DNA from: Endomicrobium sp.
Lineage (GTDB): Bacteria > Elusimicrobiota > Endomicrobiia > Endomicrobiales > Endomicrobiaceae
Direction: 5' to 3'
Assembly (NCBI GenBank): GCA_031277075.1
Contig: JAISLV010000220.1
Coordinates: 1 to 19,391 of the forward strand
Length of the DNA: 19,391 nt
The stretch's first letter is position 1. Each line of letters starts with the position of its first letter. Of the stretch, positions 1 to 6,795 are shown in pieces. Below the pieces are notes generated by a model, which ran no database searches, was not told the origin of the DNA, and worked only from the letters and a program-made list of their open reading frames with translations. Both the position numbers and the translations under genes were made by a program.

Positions 1-140
1 ATTTTAGAGACAGGGCGTCAGCCGCATATTTTGCCATGCTTTACGACGCGGCAGACGGCGGCGGCATAAAAGTAAAAATAGAAGAACAAAACTTTAGCGA
101 CGCGTTCAAACACGCAAAATCCGTTTTAGTTTCCGCTTAA
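1..140 (+). CDS. C-terminal fragment of an unidentified protein
   Basis: An open frame enters from the left edge, with its first whole codon at base 3, and ends at TAA 138-140. It gives 45 residues (begins FRDRASAYFAML, ends AKSVLVSA). The fragment has no motif I recognise, and its start lies outside the window. Codon use (GCG, GAC, AAA) matches the other genes here, and a hairpin terminator lies 67 bp downstream, so I take it as the real 3' end of a gene. The function is unknown. Confidence 0.55.
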   Translation, partial: FRDRASAAYFAMLYDAADGGGIKVKIEEQNFSDAFKHAKSVLVSA

Positions 141-206
141 GCGACTGTTTAACGCATCTATTTTGAAAACCCCGCAACAGACGTCGCCGTCATTTCTCTC
201 TTTGAA

Positions 207-250
207 AAAAGCGGTCAAGGGGACGGATGAATTGACCGCTTTTCACTTTT
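207..250 (+). terminator. Intrinsic terminator after the left-edge gene
   Basis: A perfect 12-bp stem is formed by AAAAGCGGTCAA (207-218) and TTGACCGCTTTT (232-243), with a 13-nt loop. The right arm ends in TTTT and is followed by CACTTTT. Because the left arm starts with AAAA, the hairpin could also stop minus-strand transcription, although metH ends more than 300 bp away. Confidence 0.75.
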
Positions 251-333
251 CCGCCAATCCGTCGTTGCGGGCTTGACTTGCAATCTGCCTTTGCTATTGC
301 GGTTAAATTTCATTTTTGTAAAAAACGGCAAAA

Positions 334-413
334 GCGAACGGAAAAATACCCCGTCGCTGCGCGCCGCCCCTTTTACGAAAAGGGGAATAACTGAAACGGC
401 GAACGGAAAATAC
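334..413. repeat. Small hairpin flanked by a direct repeat in the gap before metH
   Basis: The gap 141-557 has no credible gene. Within it, GCGAACGGAAAAATAC (334-349) recurs with one A fewer at 399-413. Between the two copies is an 8-bp hairpin, CCCCTTTT-ACG-AAAAGGGG (367-385). The direct-repeat-plus-hairpin layout resembles a short dispersed intergenic element, but only one copy is in the window. The rest of the gap holds the terminator at 207-250 and A/T-rich DNA in which I see nothing else. No clear terminator for metH is visible. Confidence 0.4.
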
Positions 414-557
414 TTTGTTAGCTTTGCGGCGGGAAGAAAGAAATGTTGTAAAAATAGACGAAAAAAAGTTATTGAAACGCTAGGATTTTAGCTTGAAGAA
501 AATTTTTCTTTGCCTGAATTTTTTGTAAGGGAAAAAGGTTTTGACGCGGGCGGGGTT

Positions 558-2978
558 TTAAGAGCTAGTTGTTATCCGTTTTAGGTATTTTGCCGTTTCC
601 ATAGCGTCTTTGCCATATGCGTCCGCGCCGATTTCCTGCGCGTATTTTTTTGTCACAGCCGCGCCGCCTACCATAATTTTTACAGCAAGATTTAAAGTGT
701 TTCTCAATTTAACGCATTTTTCCATTTCGGGCATTGTGGTCGTCATTAAAGCCGAAAGACCGACGGCTGTGGCGTTTTCTTCTTTAGCTTTTTTTAAAAT
801 ATCTTCAGAACTTGCGTTTACGCCCATATCTATTACTTCAAACCCGTAGCTTTCAAGCACGGCGCAAACAATATTTTTGCCTATGTCGTGCATATCGCCT
901 TTAACCGTAGCCATAATTACCTTTACGGGTTTTCCGCCCGCCGCGCCGTTTTTTTGAGAGATATTTTTTTTGATAAGCGCAAAAGCCGCCTGCGCGGCTT
1001 CGGCAGACATTATTATTTGCGGTAAAAAATATTCTTTTTTTTCAAATTTATCGCCTACCAAATTCAAAGCCGAAAGAACCGCGCCGCCGACTGTTTTAAA
1101 TGCGTCGGGGTCTGAAGAAATTATTTTGTTGACTAAATCGGAAACAGGCTCTTTGTTTCCATATAATACGGCGTTATAGAGAAGCTGCGTTTTTGTTAAA
1201 GTTTCGGTTTCGGCTTTTAGTTCGGGTTTCTTATAAGAGCCGTAAGCCTGCATATACTTTATCGCGCCTTTATCGTTATTATTTAGCAGATTTTCCGCAA
1301 AAGCGTCAAAGACGCTCCAGTCTTCCGCAGGATTTACTATCGCAAAATCAAGTCCCGCGCGGCATGCCATTTTTAAAAAAGTAGAGTTGATTTTTTGTCG
1401 CGCTGGAAGACCAAAGGATATGTTTGACACTCCCAAAACAGTTTTGCATTGAGGCCAGAGTTCTTTTGATTTTTTAATTGCGGTTAAAGTTTCCGCCGTT
1501 TGTTCGGGCGAGGAGCTTAGAGCAAGAGTGAGATAATCAAAAATAATATTTTCCCTTTTTACGCCGTAATCGTCAGCCGCTTTAAGAATTTTTTCCGCAA
1601 TCGCCAAACGCTCGCGCGCGGTTTTTGGAATGCCCGCGTCGTCTGAAGTAAGAGCTATCAGCGCGGCTCCATAACGTTTTGCGATAGGCATAATAGAAGC
1701 GAGTTTTTCTTGTTCGGCGTTGACGGAATTGATTATAGGAACGCCCGCGCAGTTTTTTACGGCTTGCGCAAGCGCGGCGGGATTGCTTGAGTCTATACAT
1801 AAAGGCGCGGATACGATTTCCTGTATCTGATTTAGCGCTGAAGTTAAAAGAAAAACTTCGTCGGCTTGAGGAACGCCCATATTTACGTCTAAAATAACGG
1901 CTTTATTTTCAATTTGCGCTCTGGCTTCGTCTTTAACGCAGGCGAGATTTCCCCGCGACAGTTCTTCTTGGAATTTCTTTTTCCCAGTGGGATTGATTCT
2001 TTCGCCGATTATAACGGGCTTTTGCAGTTCGTTGACGTCTATGCCTTTCGTTCTTGTTGAAAGAAAAAATTTTTTGCCGGCGCTTCTTTTGACGGGCGGC
2101 GCGTCTTTTATTTGCGAGCAAAGAGCTTTTATAAATTCGGAGTTTGTCCCGCAACAGCCGCCAAGCATATTTACGCCGTAAGAAAAAGCCTCTAAACTTG
2201 ACGATATAAACTCTTCTTTTGTTTCGGGGAAAACGGTTTCGCCGTTAATAAGAACGGGAACGCCGGCATTGGGTTTAAACGAAACGGGCAGGTTGGTATT
2301 TTTGCAGATGAAACGCGCAAGAACCGCTAAATCTTTTGAGCCTATAGAACAGTTTAATCCGAGCGCGTCAACGCCTAAACTTTCAGCCATAGCTATAAAA
2401 CTTAGAAGGTCGGTTCCCGTAACGGTAGTTCCGTCTTGCGAAAACGTCATCTGCGCGACTACTGGTCCGCTGAAATTTTCTTTTGAAGCAAGTATAGCCG
2501 CTTTAAATTCCTTAATTTCAGTCATTGTTTCTATGACTATAATATCCGCCCCGTGTTTTGAAATAAGCGACGCCTGAAAAGCAAAAGCCTCGTAGACTTC
2601 GTCAAAAGAGTATTTGCCTAAAGGGTTCATATATTCGCCAAGCGAGGAAATGTCTCCCGCCGCTATAATATCTTTTCCGCCTGCCGACGAACGTATAAGC
2701 GATATGCCCTGTTTTATAATTTCTTCGGCTTGCGGCAAAAGATTATGTTTTGCAAGGCGTATGGGATTTGCGCCGAAAGTGTTTGCAAGAACGACGTCTG
2801 ATCCCGCGTTTATGTAAGACGAATAAATATCCGCAATTCTTTCGGGGAATTTAATATTTATTTCTTCAGGGATTGAAACTCCCTCCAAATAATTTTTTCT
2901 TTGAAGTTCGGTTCCCGTAGCTCCGTCCATTATTAAAACGCGCGACTTTAAAATGTCTAAAAATTTTTGTTTATCCAT
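558..2978 (-). CDS. metH: B12-dependent methionine synthase, short form without reactivation domain
   Basis: MetH transfers the methyl group of methyltetrahydrofolate via cobalamin to homocysteine, making methionine in the cytoplasm. The 806 residues show three parts. The homocysteine domain (about 1-290) has MDGATGTELQ at 17-26 and zinc ligands Cys210 (GLNCSIG) and Cys275/Cys276 (GGCCGTN). The pterin domain begins near 320 (IIGERINPTG). The cobalamin cap and binding domains (about 600-806) have DMHDIG, with axial His697, and later SALMTTTMPE and VGGAAVT. The protein ends there; the roughly 330-residue SAM/flavodoxin activation domain of E. coli MetH (1227 aa) is absent, as in Thermotoga. Reactivation must therefore come from another protein, not seen here. 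The ATG at 2978 gives the normal N-terminus, but no Shine-Dalgarno is visible before it. It is transcribed divergently from adhE. Confidence 0.95.
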   Translation of the reverse strand: MDKQKFLDILKSRVLIMDGATGTELQRKNYLEGVSIPEEINIKFPERIADIYSSYINAGSDVVLANTFGANPIRLAKHNLLPQAEEIIKQGISLIRSSAGGKDIIAAGDISSLGEYMNPLGKYSFDEVYEAFAFQASLISKHGADIIVIETMTEIKEFKAAILASKENFSGPVVAQMTFSQDGTTVTGTDLLSFIAMAESLGVDALGLNCSIGSKDLAVLARFICKNTNLPVSFKPNAGVPVLINGETVFPETKEEFISSSLEAFSYGVNMLGGCCGTNSEFIKALCSQIKDAPPVKRSAGKKFFLSTRTKGIDVNELQKPVIIGERINPTGKKKFQEELSRGNLACVKDEARAQIENKAVILDVNMGVPQADEVFLLTSALNQIQEIVSAPLCIDSSNPAALAQAVKNCAGVPIINSVNAEQEKLASIMPIAKRYGAALIALTSDDAGIPKTARERLAIAEKILKAADDYGVKRENIIFDYLTLALSSSPEQTAETLTAIKKSKELWPQCKTVLGVSNISFGLPARQKINSTFLKMACRAGLDFAIVNPAEDWSVFDAFAENLLNNNDKGAIKYMQAYGSYKKPELKAETETLTKTQLLYNAVLYGNKEPVSDLVNKIISSDPDAFKTVGGAVLSALNLVGDKFEKKEYFLPQIIMSAEAAQAAFALIKKNISQKNGAAGGKPVKVIMATVKGDMHDIGKNIVCAVLESYGFEVIDMGVNASSEDILKKAKEENATAVGLSALMTTTMPEMEKCVKLRNTLNLAVKIMVGGAAVTKKYAQEIGADAYGKDAMETAKYLKRITTSS

Positions 2979-3035
2979 AAAATTTTTTTGCCGTTTGGCG
3001 TCTCCAAAAAACTGAAAAGATTATAAACGCCGTTT

Positions 3036-3044
3036 ATTATACCA
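3036..3044 (-). promoter_or_regulatory. Extended -10 promoter for metH
   Basis: Read on the minus strand, TGGTATAAT is a perfect extended -10 (TGn + TATAAT) about 60 bp upstream of the metH start. No good -35 is visible at 17 bp, which extended -10 promoters tolerate. A second minus-strand TATAAT lies at 3020-3025. The implied leader is under 60 nt, too short for a SAM or cobalamin riboswitch. Confidence 0.5.
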
Positions 3045-3134
3045 AATTTTAGCGTCGTATATAGATAGAGAATCTAAAAATCTGTAAAAAGTATTTATCA
3101 TTTTGATTTTTAAATGACATTTTGAATCTTGAAT

Positions 3135-3163
3135 TTGACAAATGAAATATAAGTTTATACAAT
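3135..3163 (+). promoter_or_regulatory. Near-consensus sigma-70 promoter facing adhE (distal)
   Basis: A perfect -35 TTGACA (3135-3140), a 17-bp spacer and -10 TACAAT (3158-3163, five of six matches). Transcription would start near 3170, about 370 nt before the adhE ATG. The transcript would pass through both Rex-box-like palindromes and the terminator-like hairpin. Confidence 0.5.
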
Positions 3164-3214
3164 CTTTGAAATTAACAGAGTCGGTTCTTTATCATTGACA
3201 ATAGTCTCTTAACG

Positions 3215-3266
3215 AAATATTTCACGTAATGCGTTTGGCGGGAAGCTAAGTATATGTGAAATATTT
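3215..3266. promoter_or_regulatory. 11-bp inverted repeat, possible operator pair
   Basis: AAATATTTCAC (3215-3225) is repeated as its exact reverse complement GTGAAATATTT at 3256-3266, with 30 bp between. Each arm carries the GTGA/TCAC core found in Rex half sites. It lies between the distal promoter and the main palindrome, so it may be an auxiliary Rex site or a site for another regulator. No protein can be assigned from sequence alone. Confidence 0.35.
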
Positions 3267-3277
3267 TATTTTATACC

Positions 3278-3305
3278 TTAAATAGTGATATTTATCACTA
3301 TTTAA
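3278..3305. promoter_or_regulatory. Rex-box-like operator 1
   Basis: A 28-bp palindrome with two perfect 13-bp arms around a 2-bp centre. Its core TAGTGATATTTATCACTA (3283-3300) fits the Rex operator TTGTGA-N6-TCACAA with one mismatch in each half. A Rex gene is the second gene of the operon downstream, and adhE is a classic Rex target. The site lies about 30 bp upstream of a perfect TATAAT. Confidence 0.65.
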
Positions 3306-3331
3306 AACGCTGTATTAAATAGAAAAACCGA

Positions 3332-3337
3332 TATAAT
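3332..3337 (+). promoter_or_regulatory. Candidate proximal -10 element facing adhE
   Basis: A perfect TATAAT about 200 bp upstream of the adhE ATG. The -35 region (around 3309-3316) is poor, so the call rests on the -10 and on the operator just upstream. A transcript from here would begin near 3344 and reach the hairpin at 3434-3481 after about 90 nt. A weaker alternative is TATAAA at 3481-3486, whose start site would fall at Rex box 2. Confidence 0.35.
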
Positions 3338-3433
3338 GTCTGCATTAGCTTTCTTGCCGCATTATGGTATTGCTTTATTGACGTTTTGTTCGGTTATTTT
3401 ACGACGTAAAAAATATTTCTATTTTTTAAACGG

Positions 3434-3481
3434 CAGGCGTCTGCGCTTTGAAAAATTTTTCCGCGCAGACGGCTGTTTTTT
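3434..3481 (+). terminator. Terminator-like hairpin in the adhE leader (attenuator or end of a small RNA)
   Basis: A 9-bp G/C-rich stem, CGTCTGCGC (3438-3446) with GCGCAGACG (3463-3471), extends past one G-G mismatch by CAG (3434-3436) and CTG (3473-3475). It is followed at once by TTTTTT (3476-3481). This is the form of an intrinsic terminator on the plus strand, yet no plus-strand gene precedes it and adhE starts 58 bp later. It either attenuates adhE transcripts or ends a short RNA started at one of the upstream promoters. Confidence 0.6.
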
Positions 3482-3494
3482 ATAAAATAAAAAA

Positions 3495-3512
3495 TAGTGA
3501 AATAAATCACAA
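3495..3512. promoter_or_regulatory. Rex-box-like operator 2
   Basis: TAGTGAAATAAATCACAA differs from the Rex operator TTGTGA-N6-TCACAA at only one defined position. It sits between the hairpin U run and the adhE ribosome binding site (AAAGGAG, 3524-3530). Bound Rex here would block RNA polymerase near the gene start. It is a better match to the consensus than operator 1 but less symmetrical. Confidence 0.65.
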
Positions 3513-3538
3513 TTAAATAAACAAAAGGAGAAAAAACT

Positions 3539-6163
3539 ATGGAAAATGAAACAGAGAAGCGCAATGAAACGGCGTATAAAACAGTAGACAATGTAGAAGC
3601 GTTGGAAGAGCTTATTGCGCGCGTAAAAAAAGCGCAAATAACATTTGCGTCTTATTCGCAAACGCAAGTTGACAAGATTTTTAAAGCTGCCGCTATAGCG
3701 GCAAATCAGGCTAGAATACCGCTTGCCAAAATGGCGGTTGAAGAAACGGGGATGGGAGTATTTGAAGACAAAATTATAAAAAACCATTTCGCAAGCGAGT
3801 ATATTTTTAACAAGCATAAAGACGCTAAAACCTGCGCAATAATTAACGAAGACAAGGCAAACGGAATTAAAATAGTAGCGGAACCTTTAGGGGTGATAGC
3901 TGGGATAGTTCCCACTACAAACCCTACTTCAACCGCTATTTTTAAATCTTTAATTTCTCTAAAAACCAGAAACGCGATAATTTTTTCGCCTCATCCGCGC
4001 GCAAAAAATTCTACTATAGCCGCCGCTAAGATTGTTCTTGAGGCGGCGGTGGAAGCGGGAGCTCCAAAAGATATTATCGGCTGGATTGACGTCCCTTCTC
4101 TAGAATTGACTAATATGTTGATAACTCACCGCAGCATTGCAAGTATTCTCGCTACAGGCGGACCCGGTATGGTAAAAGCCGCGTATTCTTCGGGCAAGCC
4201 CGCATTAGGCGTCGGCGCGGGGAACACTCCTGCAATTATTGACGAGACGGCAAATATTCAAACGGCGGTTTCTTCAATTCTAATGTCTAAAACTTTTGAC
4301 AACGGTATGATTTGCGCTTCAGAACAGTCAATTATAATAGCGCAAGACGTCTACGACAAAGTTATTGCGGAATTAAAGATAAGAGGAGCTTACATATTAA
4401 ACGGCGAAGAAAAAGAAAAAGTCGCAAAGACGATAATCGTTGACGGCAAGCTAAACGCCGCTATAGTGGGGCAATCTGCGGCAAAAATTGCGGCTATGGC
4501 GGGAATTAATATAGCAGACGACATTAAAGTTCTTGTAGGCGAGGTTGAAAAAACTACGTCCGACGAAGCTTTTGCGCACGAAAAGCTGTCGCCGGTAATT
4601 GCCGTCTACAGAGCGGACAATTTTGAAGACGCCGTTTCAAAAGCCTATCAGCTTGTAGAGCTTGGGGGGGCGGGACATACCGCCGTTCTTTATACCGACG
4701 AAAGAAAACCGGATAGAATAGATTTTTTTGCTAGAAAACTTCATGCAGGGCGAATTTTAGTAAATTCTCCGTCTTCGCAAGGGGCTATAGGCGATTTGTA
4801 TAATTTTAAATTGGAACCTTCTTTAACTTTGGGGTGCGGTTCTTGGGGAGGAAACGCCGTGAGCGAAAACGTAGGAGTAAAACATTTGTTGAATTATAAG
4901 ACGGTGGCGGAAAGGCGCGAAAATATGCTTTGGTTTAAAGTCCCGCCGAAAATCTATTTTAAGCGCGGAGCTACAGACCTTGCGCTGCGCGAACTTGCGG
5001 GGAAAAAACGCGCGTTTATAGTGACTGACAGATTTTTGTTTGATTCTGGAGCGGTTTATAATGTAACGAACGTTATTGAAGAAATAGGCATAGATTATCA
5101 AATTTTCTTTGACGTAAAGCCGGATCCTACGCTGTCTACTATAGACGACGCTTTGCAAATGATAAGAACTTATCAGCCTGACGTCATAATAGCTTTTGGC
5201 GGCGGATCGCCCATTGACGCGGCAAAGATAATGTGGCTTATGTACGAGCAGCCGGATACTGATTTTAAAGACATAGCGATGAGATTTATGGATATAAGAA
5301 AAAGGATTTGCTCAATTGCAGACCTTGGAACAAAAGCTAAACTTGTGGCTATACCCACTACTTCTGGCACAGGTTCAGAGGTGACGCCTTTTGCCGTAAT
5401 TACCGACGACAAAACGCATATAAAATATCCTATAGCAGATTACGCTCTTACGCCAGATATGGCGATTATAGACCCTAATTTTGTGGATTCTATGCCTAAG
5501 GGTTTGTGCGCCGCTTCAGGCATAGACGCTTTGACGCACGCCGTTGAAGCCTACGTGTCGGTTCTTGCCACAAATTTTACAAATTCGCCCGCGCTTGAAG
5601 CCGTAAAATTGATATTTAGATATTTGCCGCGTTCGTATAAGTTTGGAAAAGACGACCCTATCGCAAGAGAAAAAATGCACTACGCTTCCACTCTTGCAGG
5701 CATGGCTTTTGCAAACGCGTTTTTGGGTATTTGTCATTCTATGGCGCATAAGCTCGGCGCGGCGTTTAATTTGCCGCACGGCATAGCGAACGCTCTTTTA
5801 ATAAATCAGGTAATACGTTTTAACGCTACCGACTGCCCGAAAAAACAGGCGATATTTCCGCAGTATAAATTTCCAAACGCAAAAACTAAATACGGGCAAA
5901 TTGCCGACGAATTAGACCTTGGCGGAAAAAATGACGATGAAAAAATAGAGCTGCTGTTAAAAGCCATAACGGGGCTTAAGCAGGAGATAGGCATTCCTCT
6001 TTCAATTAGAGACGCAGGCGTTGAGGAAGAAAAATTTTACGCAAAACTTGACGAGCTGTCCGCGCTTGCTTTCGACGACCAATGCACGGGAGCAAACCCG
6101 GTATATCCTTTAATAGACGATTTGAAAGGAATACTCGTTAAAGCTTATAACGGAGAAATTTAA
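3539..6163 (+). CDS. adhE: Bifunctional acetaldehyde-CoA/alcohol dehydrogenase
   Basis: AdhE reduces acetyl-CoA to acetaldehyde and then to ethanol, using two NADH and so regenerating NAD+ in fermentation. The N-terminal half (about 1-440) is a CoA-acylating aldehyde dehydrogenase with nucleophile Cys259 in FDNGMICASEQ. The C-terminal half (about 450-874) is an iron-dependent alcohol dehydrogenase with GGGSPID at 554-560. Its metal ligands are Asp663 and His667 (GIDALTHAVEAY), His733 (CHSMAHKLG) and His747 (PHGIAN), spaced exactly as in E. coli AdhE. The length of 874 is typical. The start has AAAGGAG eight bases upstream. It is the first gene of a six-gene operon, only 2 bp from rex, and two Rex-like operators lie upstream, which predicts repression when NADH is low. 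Confidence 0.97.
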   Translation: MENETEKRNETAYKTVDNVEALEELIARVKKAQITFASYSQTQVDKIFKAAAIAANQARIPLAKMAVEETGMGVFEDKIIKNHFASEYIFNKHKDAKTCAIINEDKANGIKIVAEPLGVIAGIVPTTNPTSTAIFKSLISLKTRNAIIFSPHPRAKNSTIAAAKIVLEAAVEAGAPKDIIGWIDVPSLELTNMLITHRSIASILATGGPGMVKAAYSSGKPALGVGAGNTPAIIDETANIQTAVSSILMSKTFDNGMICASEQSIIIAQDVYDKVIAELKIRGAYILNGEEKEKVAKTIIVDGKLNAAIVGQSAAKIAAMAGINIADDIKVLVGEVEKTTSDEAFAHEKLSPVIAVYRADNFEDAVSKAYQLVELGGAGHTAVLYTDERKPDRIDFFARKLHAGRILVNSPSSQGAIGDLYNFKLEPSLTLGCGSWGGNAVSENVGVKHLLNYKTVAERRENMLWFKVPPKIYFKRGATDLALRELAGKKRAFIVTDRFLFDSGAVYNVTNVIEEIGIDYQIFFDVKPDPTLSTIDDALQMIRTYQPDVIIAFGGGSPIDAAKIMWLMYEQPDTDFKDIAMRFMDIRKRICSIADLGTKAKLVAIPTTSGTGSEVTPFAVITDDKTHIKYPIADYALTPDMAIIDPNFVDSMPKGLCAASGIDALTHAVEAYVSVLATNFTNSPALEAVKLIFRYLPRSYKFGKDDPIAREKMHYASTLAGMAFANAFLGICHSMAHKLGAAFNLPHGIANALLINQVIRFNATDCPKKQAIFPQYKFPNAKTKYGQIADELDLGGKNDDEKIELLLKAITGLKQEIGIPLSIRDAGVEEEKFYAKLDELSALAFDDQCTGANPVYPLIDDLKGILVKAYNGEI

Positions 6164-6165
6164 AA

Positions 6166-6780
6166 ATGAAATTATCTGACAAAGTAATTAACAGGCTTAC
6201 GCTGTATCACAATATTCTTGTCGGATATATTGAAAAAAAAATATCGTATATAAGCAGTCCGCAGATAGCCGCTTTGCTTAACGTTGACGCGTCGCAGGTG
6301 AGAAAAGATTTGAAACTTCTTAACAACGACGGAATATGCAAAGTGGGCTATCCTGTGGAAGAGTTGAAAAAATCAATAGAGAAATTTTTAGGATTTATAA
6401 AAAAGAAAGACGCTTTTATCGTAGGCGCGGGAAATTTGGGCATGGCTTTGGCGAAATACGACAATTTTGAACTTTACGGTTTCAACATTATCGCTTTATT
6501 TGACAACGACCCGTTAAAAGTCGGATTGTCAACTAACAATAAACAGGTTTTTCACATTTCTAAATTAGAAAATCTGGCGCAGCGTTTAAGAGTGCAAATT
6601 GCGATTTTAACCGTTCCTAGACAATTTGCGCAGCAAGTCGCGGATTTTCTTGTAAAATCAGGAATCAAATATATATGGAATTTTTCTCCATGCGTGATAG
6701 AAGTTTCCGAAGGAGTGCATGTGTGGAATGAAAATCTTATAGGCAACTTTTTACATTTTACAATAGATCACGGAGATTAA
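6166..6780 (+). CDS. rex: Redox-sensing transcriptional repressor Rex
   Basis: Rex is a homodimeric repressor that binds DNA when NADH/NAD+ is low and releases it when NADH rises. The 204 residues match the usual length. The N-terminal winged helix (about 1-80) has its recognition region at 30-52 (SSPQIAALL to QVRKDLKLL). The Rossmann NAD(H) domain has GAGNLG at 87-92 and LFDNDP at 111-116. The ribosome site GGAG (6152-6155) lies inside the end of adhE, and the gap to adhE is 2 bp, so the two are probably translationally linked. With Rex-type palindromes before adhE, this suggests autoregulation of the whole operon. Confidence 0.95.
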   Translation: MKLSDKVINRLTLYHNILVGYIEKKISYISSPQIAALLNVDASQVRKDLKLLNNDGICKVGYPVEELKKSIEKFLGFIKKKDAFIVGAGNLGMALAKYDNFELYGFNIIALFDNDPLKVGLSTNNKQVFHISKLENLAQRLRVQIAILTVPRQFAQQVADFLVKSGIKYIWNFSPCVIEVSEGVHVWNENLIGNFLHFTIDHGD

Positions 6781-6795
6781 CGCAAGGGACTTGGC

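Noticed and set aside
273..491. 72-codon plus-strand frame after the first terminator
   Set aside because: It starts with TTG, has no ribosome site, and its low-complexity basic translation runs through the hairpin and direct repeat; it is probably noise from a repeat element.
2979..3060. SAM or cobalamin riboswitch before metH
   Set aside because: The minus-strand leader after the extended -10 is under 60 nt and shows no conserved riboswitch core such as a B12 box.
3336..3485. 49-codon frame (MSALAFLPHYG...) in the adhE leader, a possible leader peptide
   Set aside because: Its ATG overlaps the TATAAT box, no Shine-Dalgarno precedes it, and it runs through the terminator-like hairpin. It is probably chance.
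3419..3817. 132-codon minus-strand frame overlapping the start of adhE
   Set aside because: It lies antisense to the well-supported adhE and the translation is low-complexity and Phe/Arg/Cys-rich; a shadow frame.
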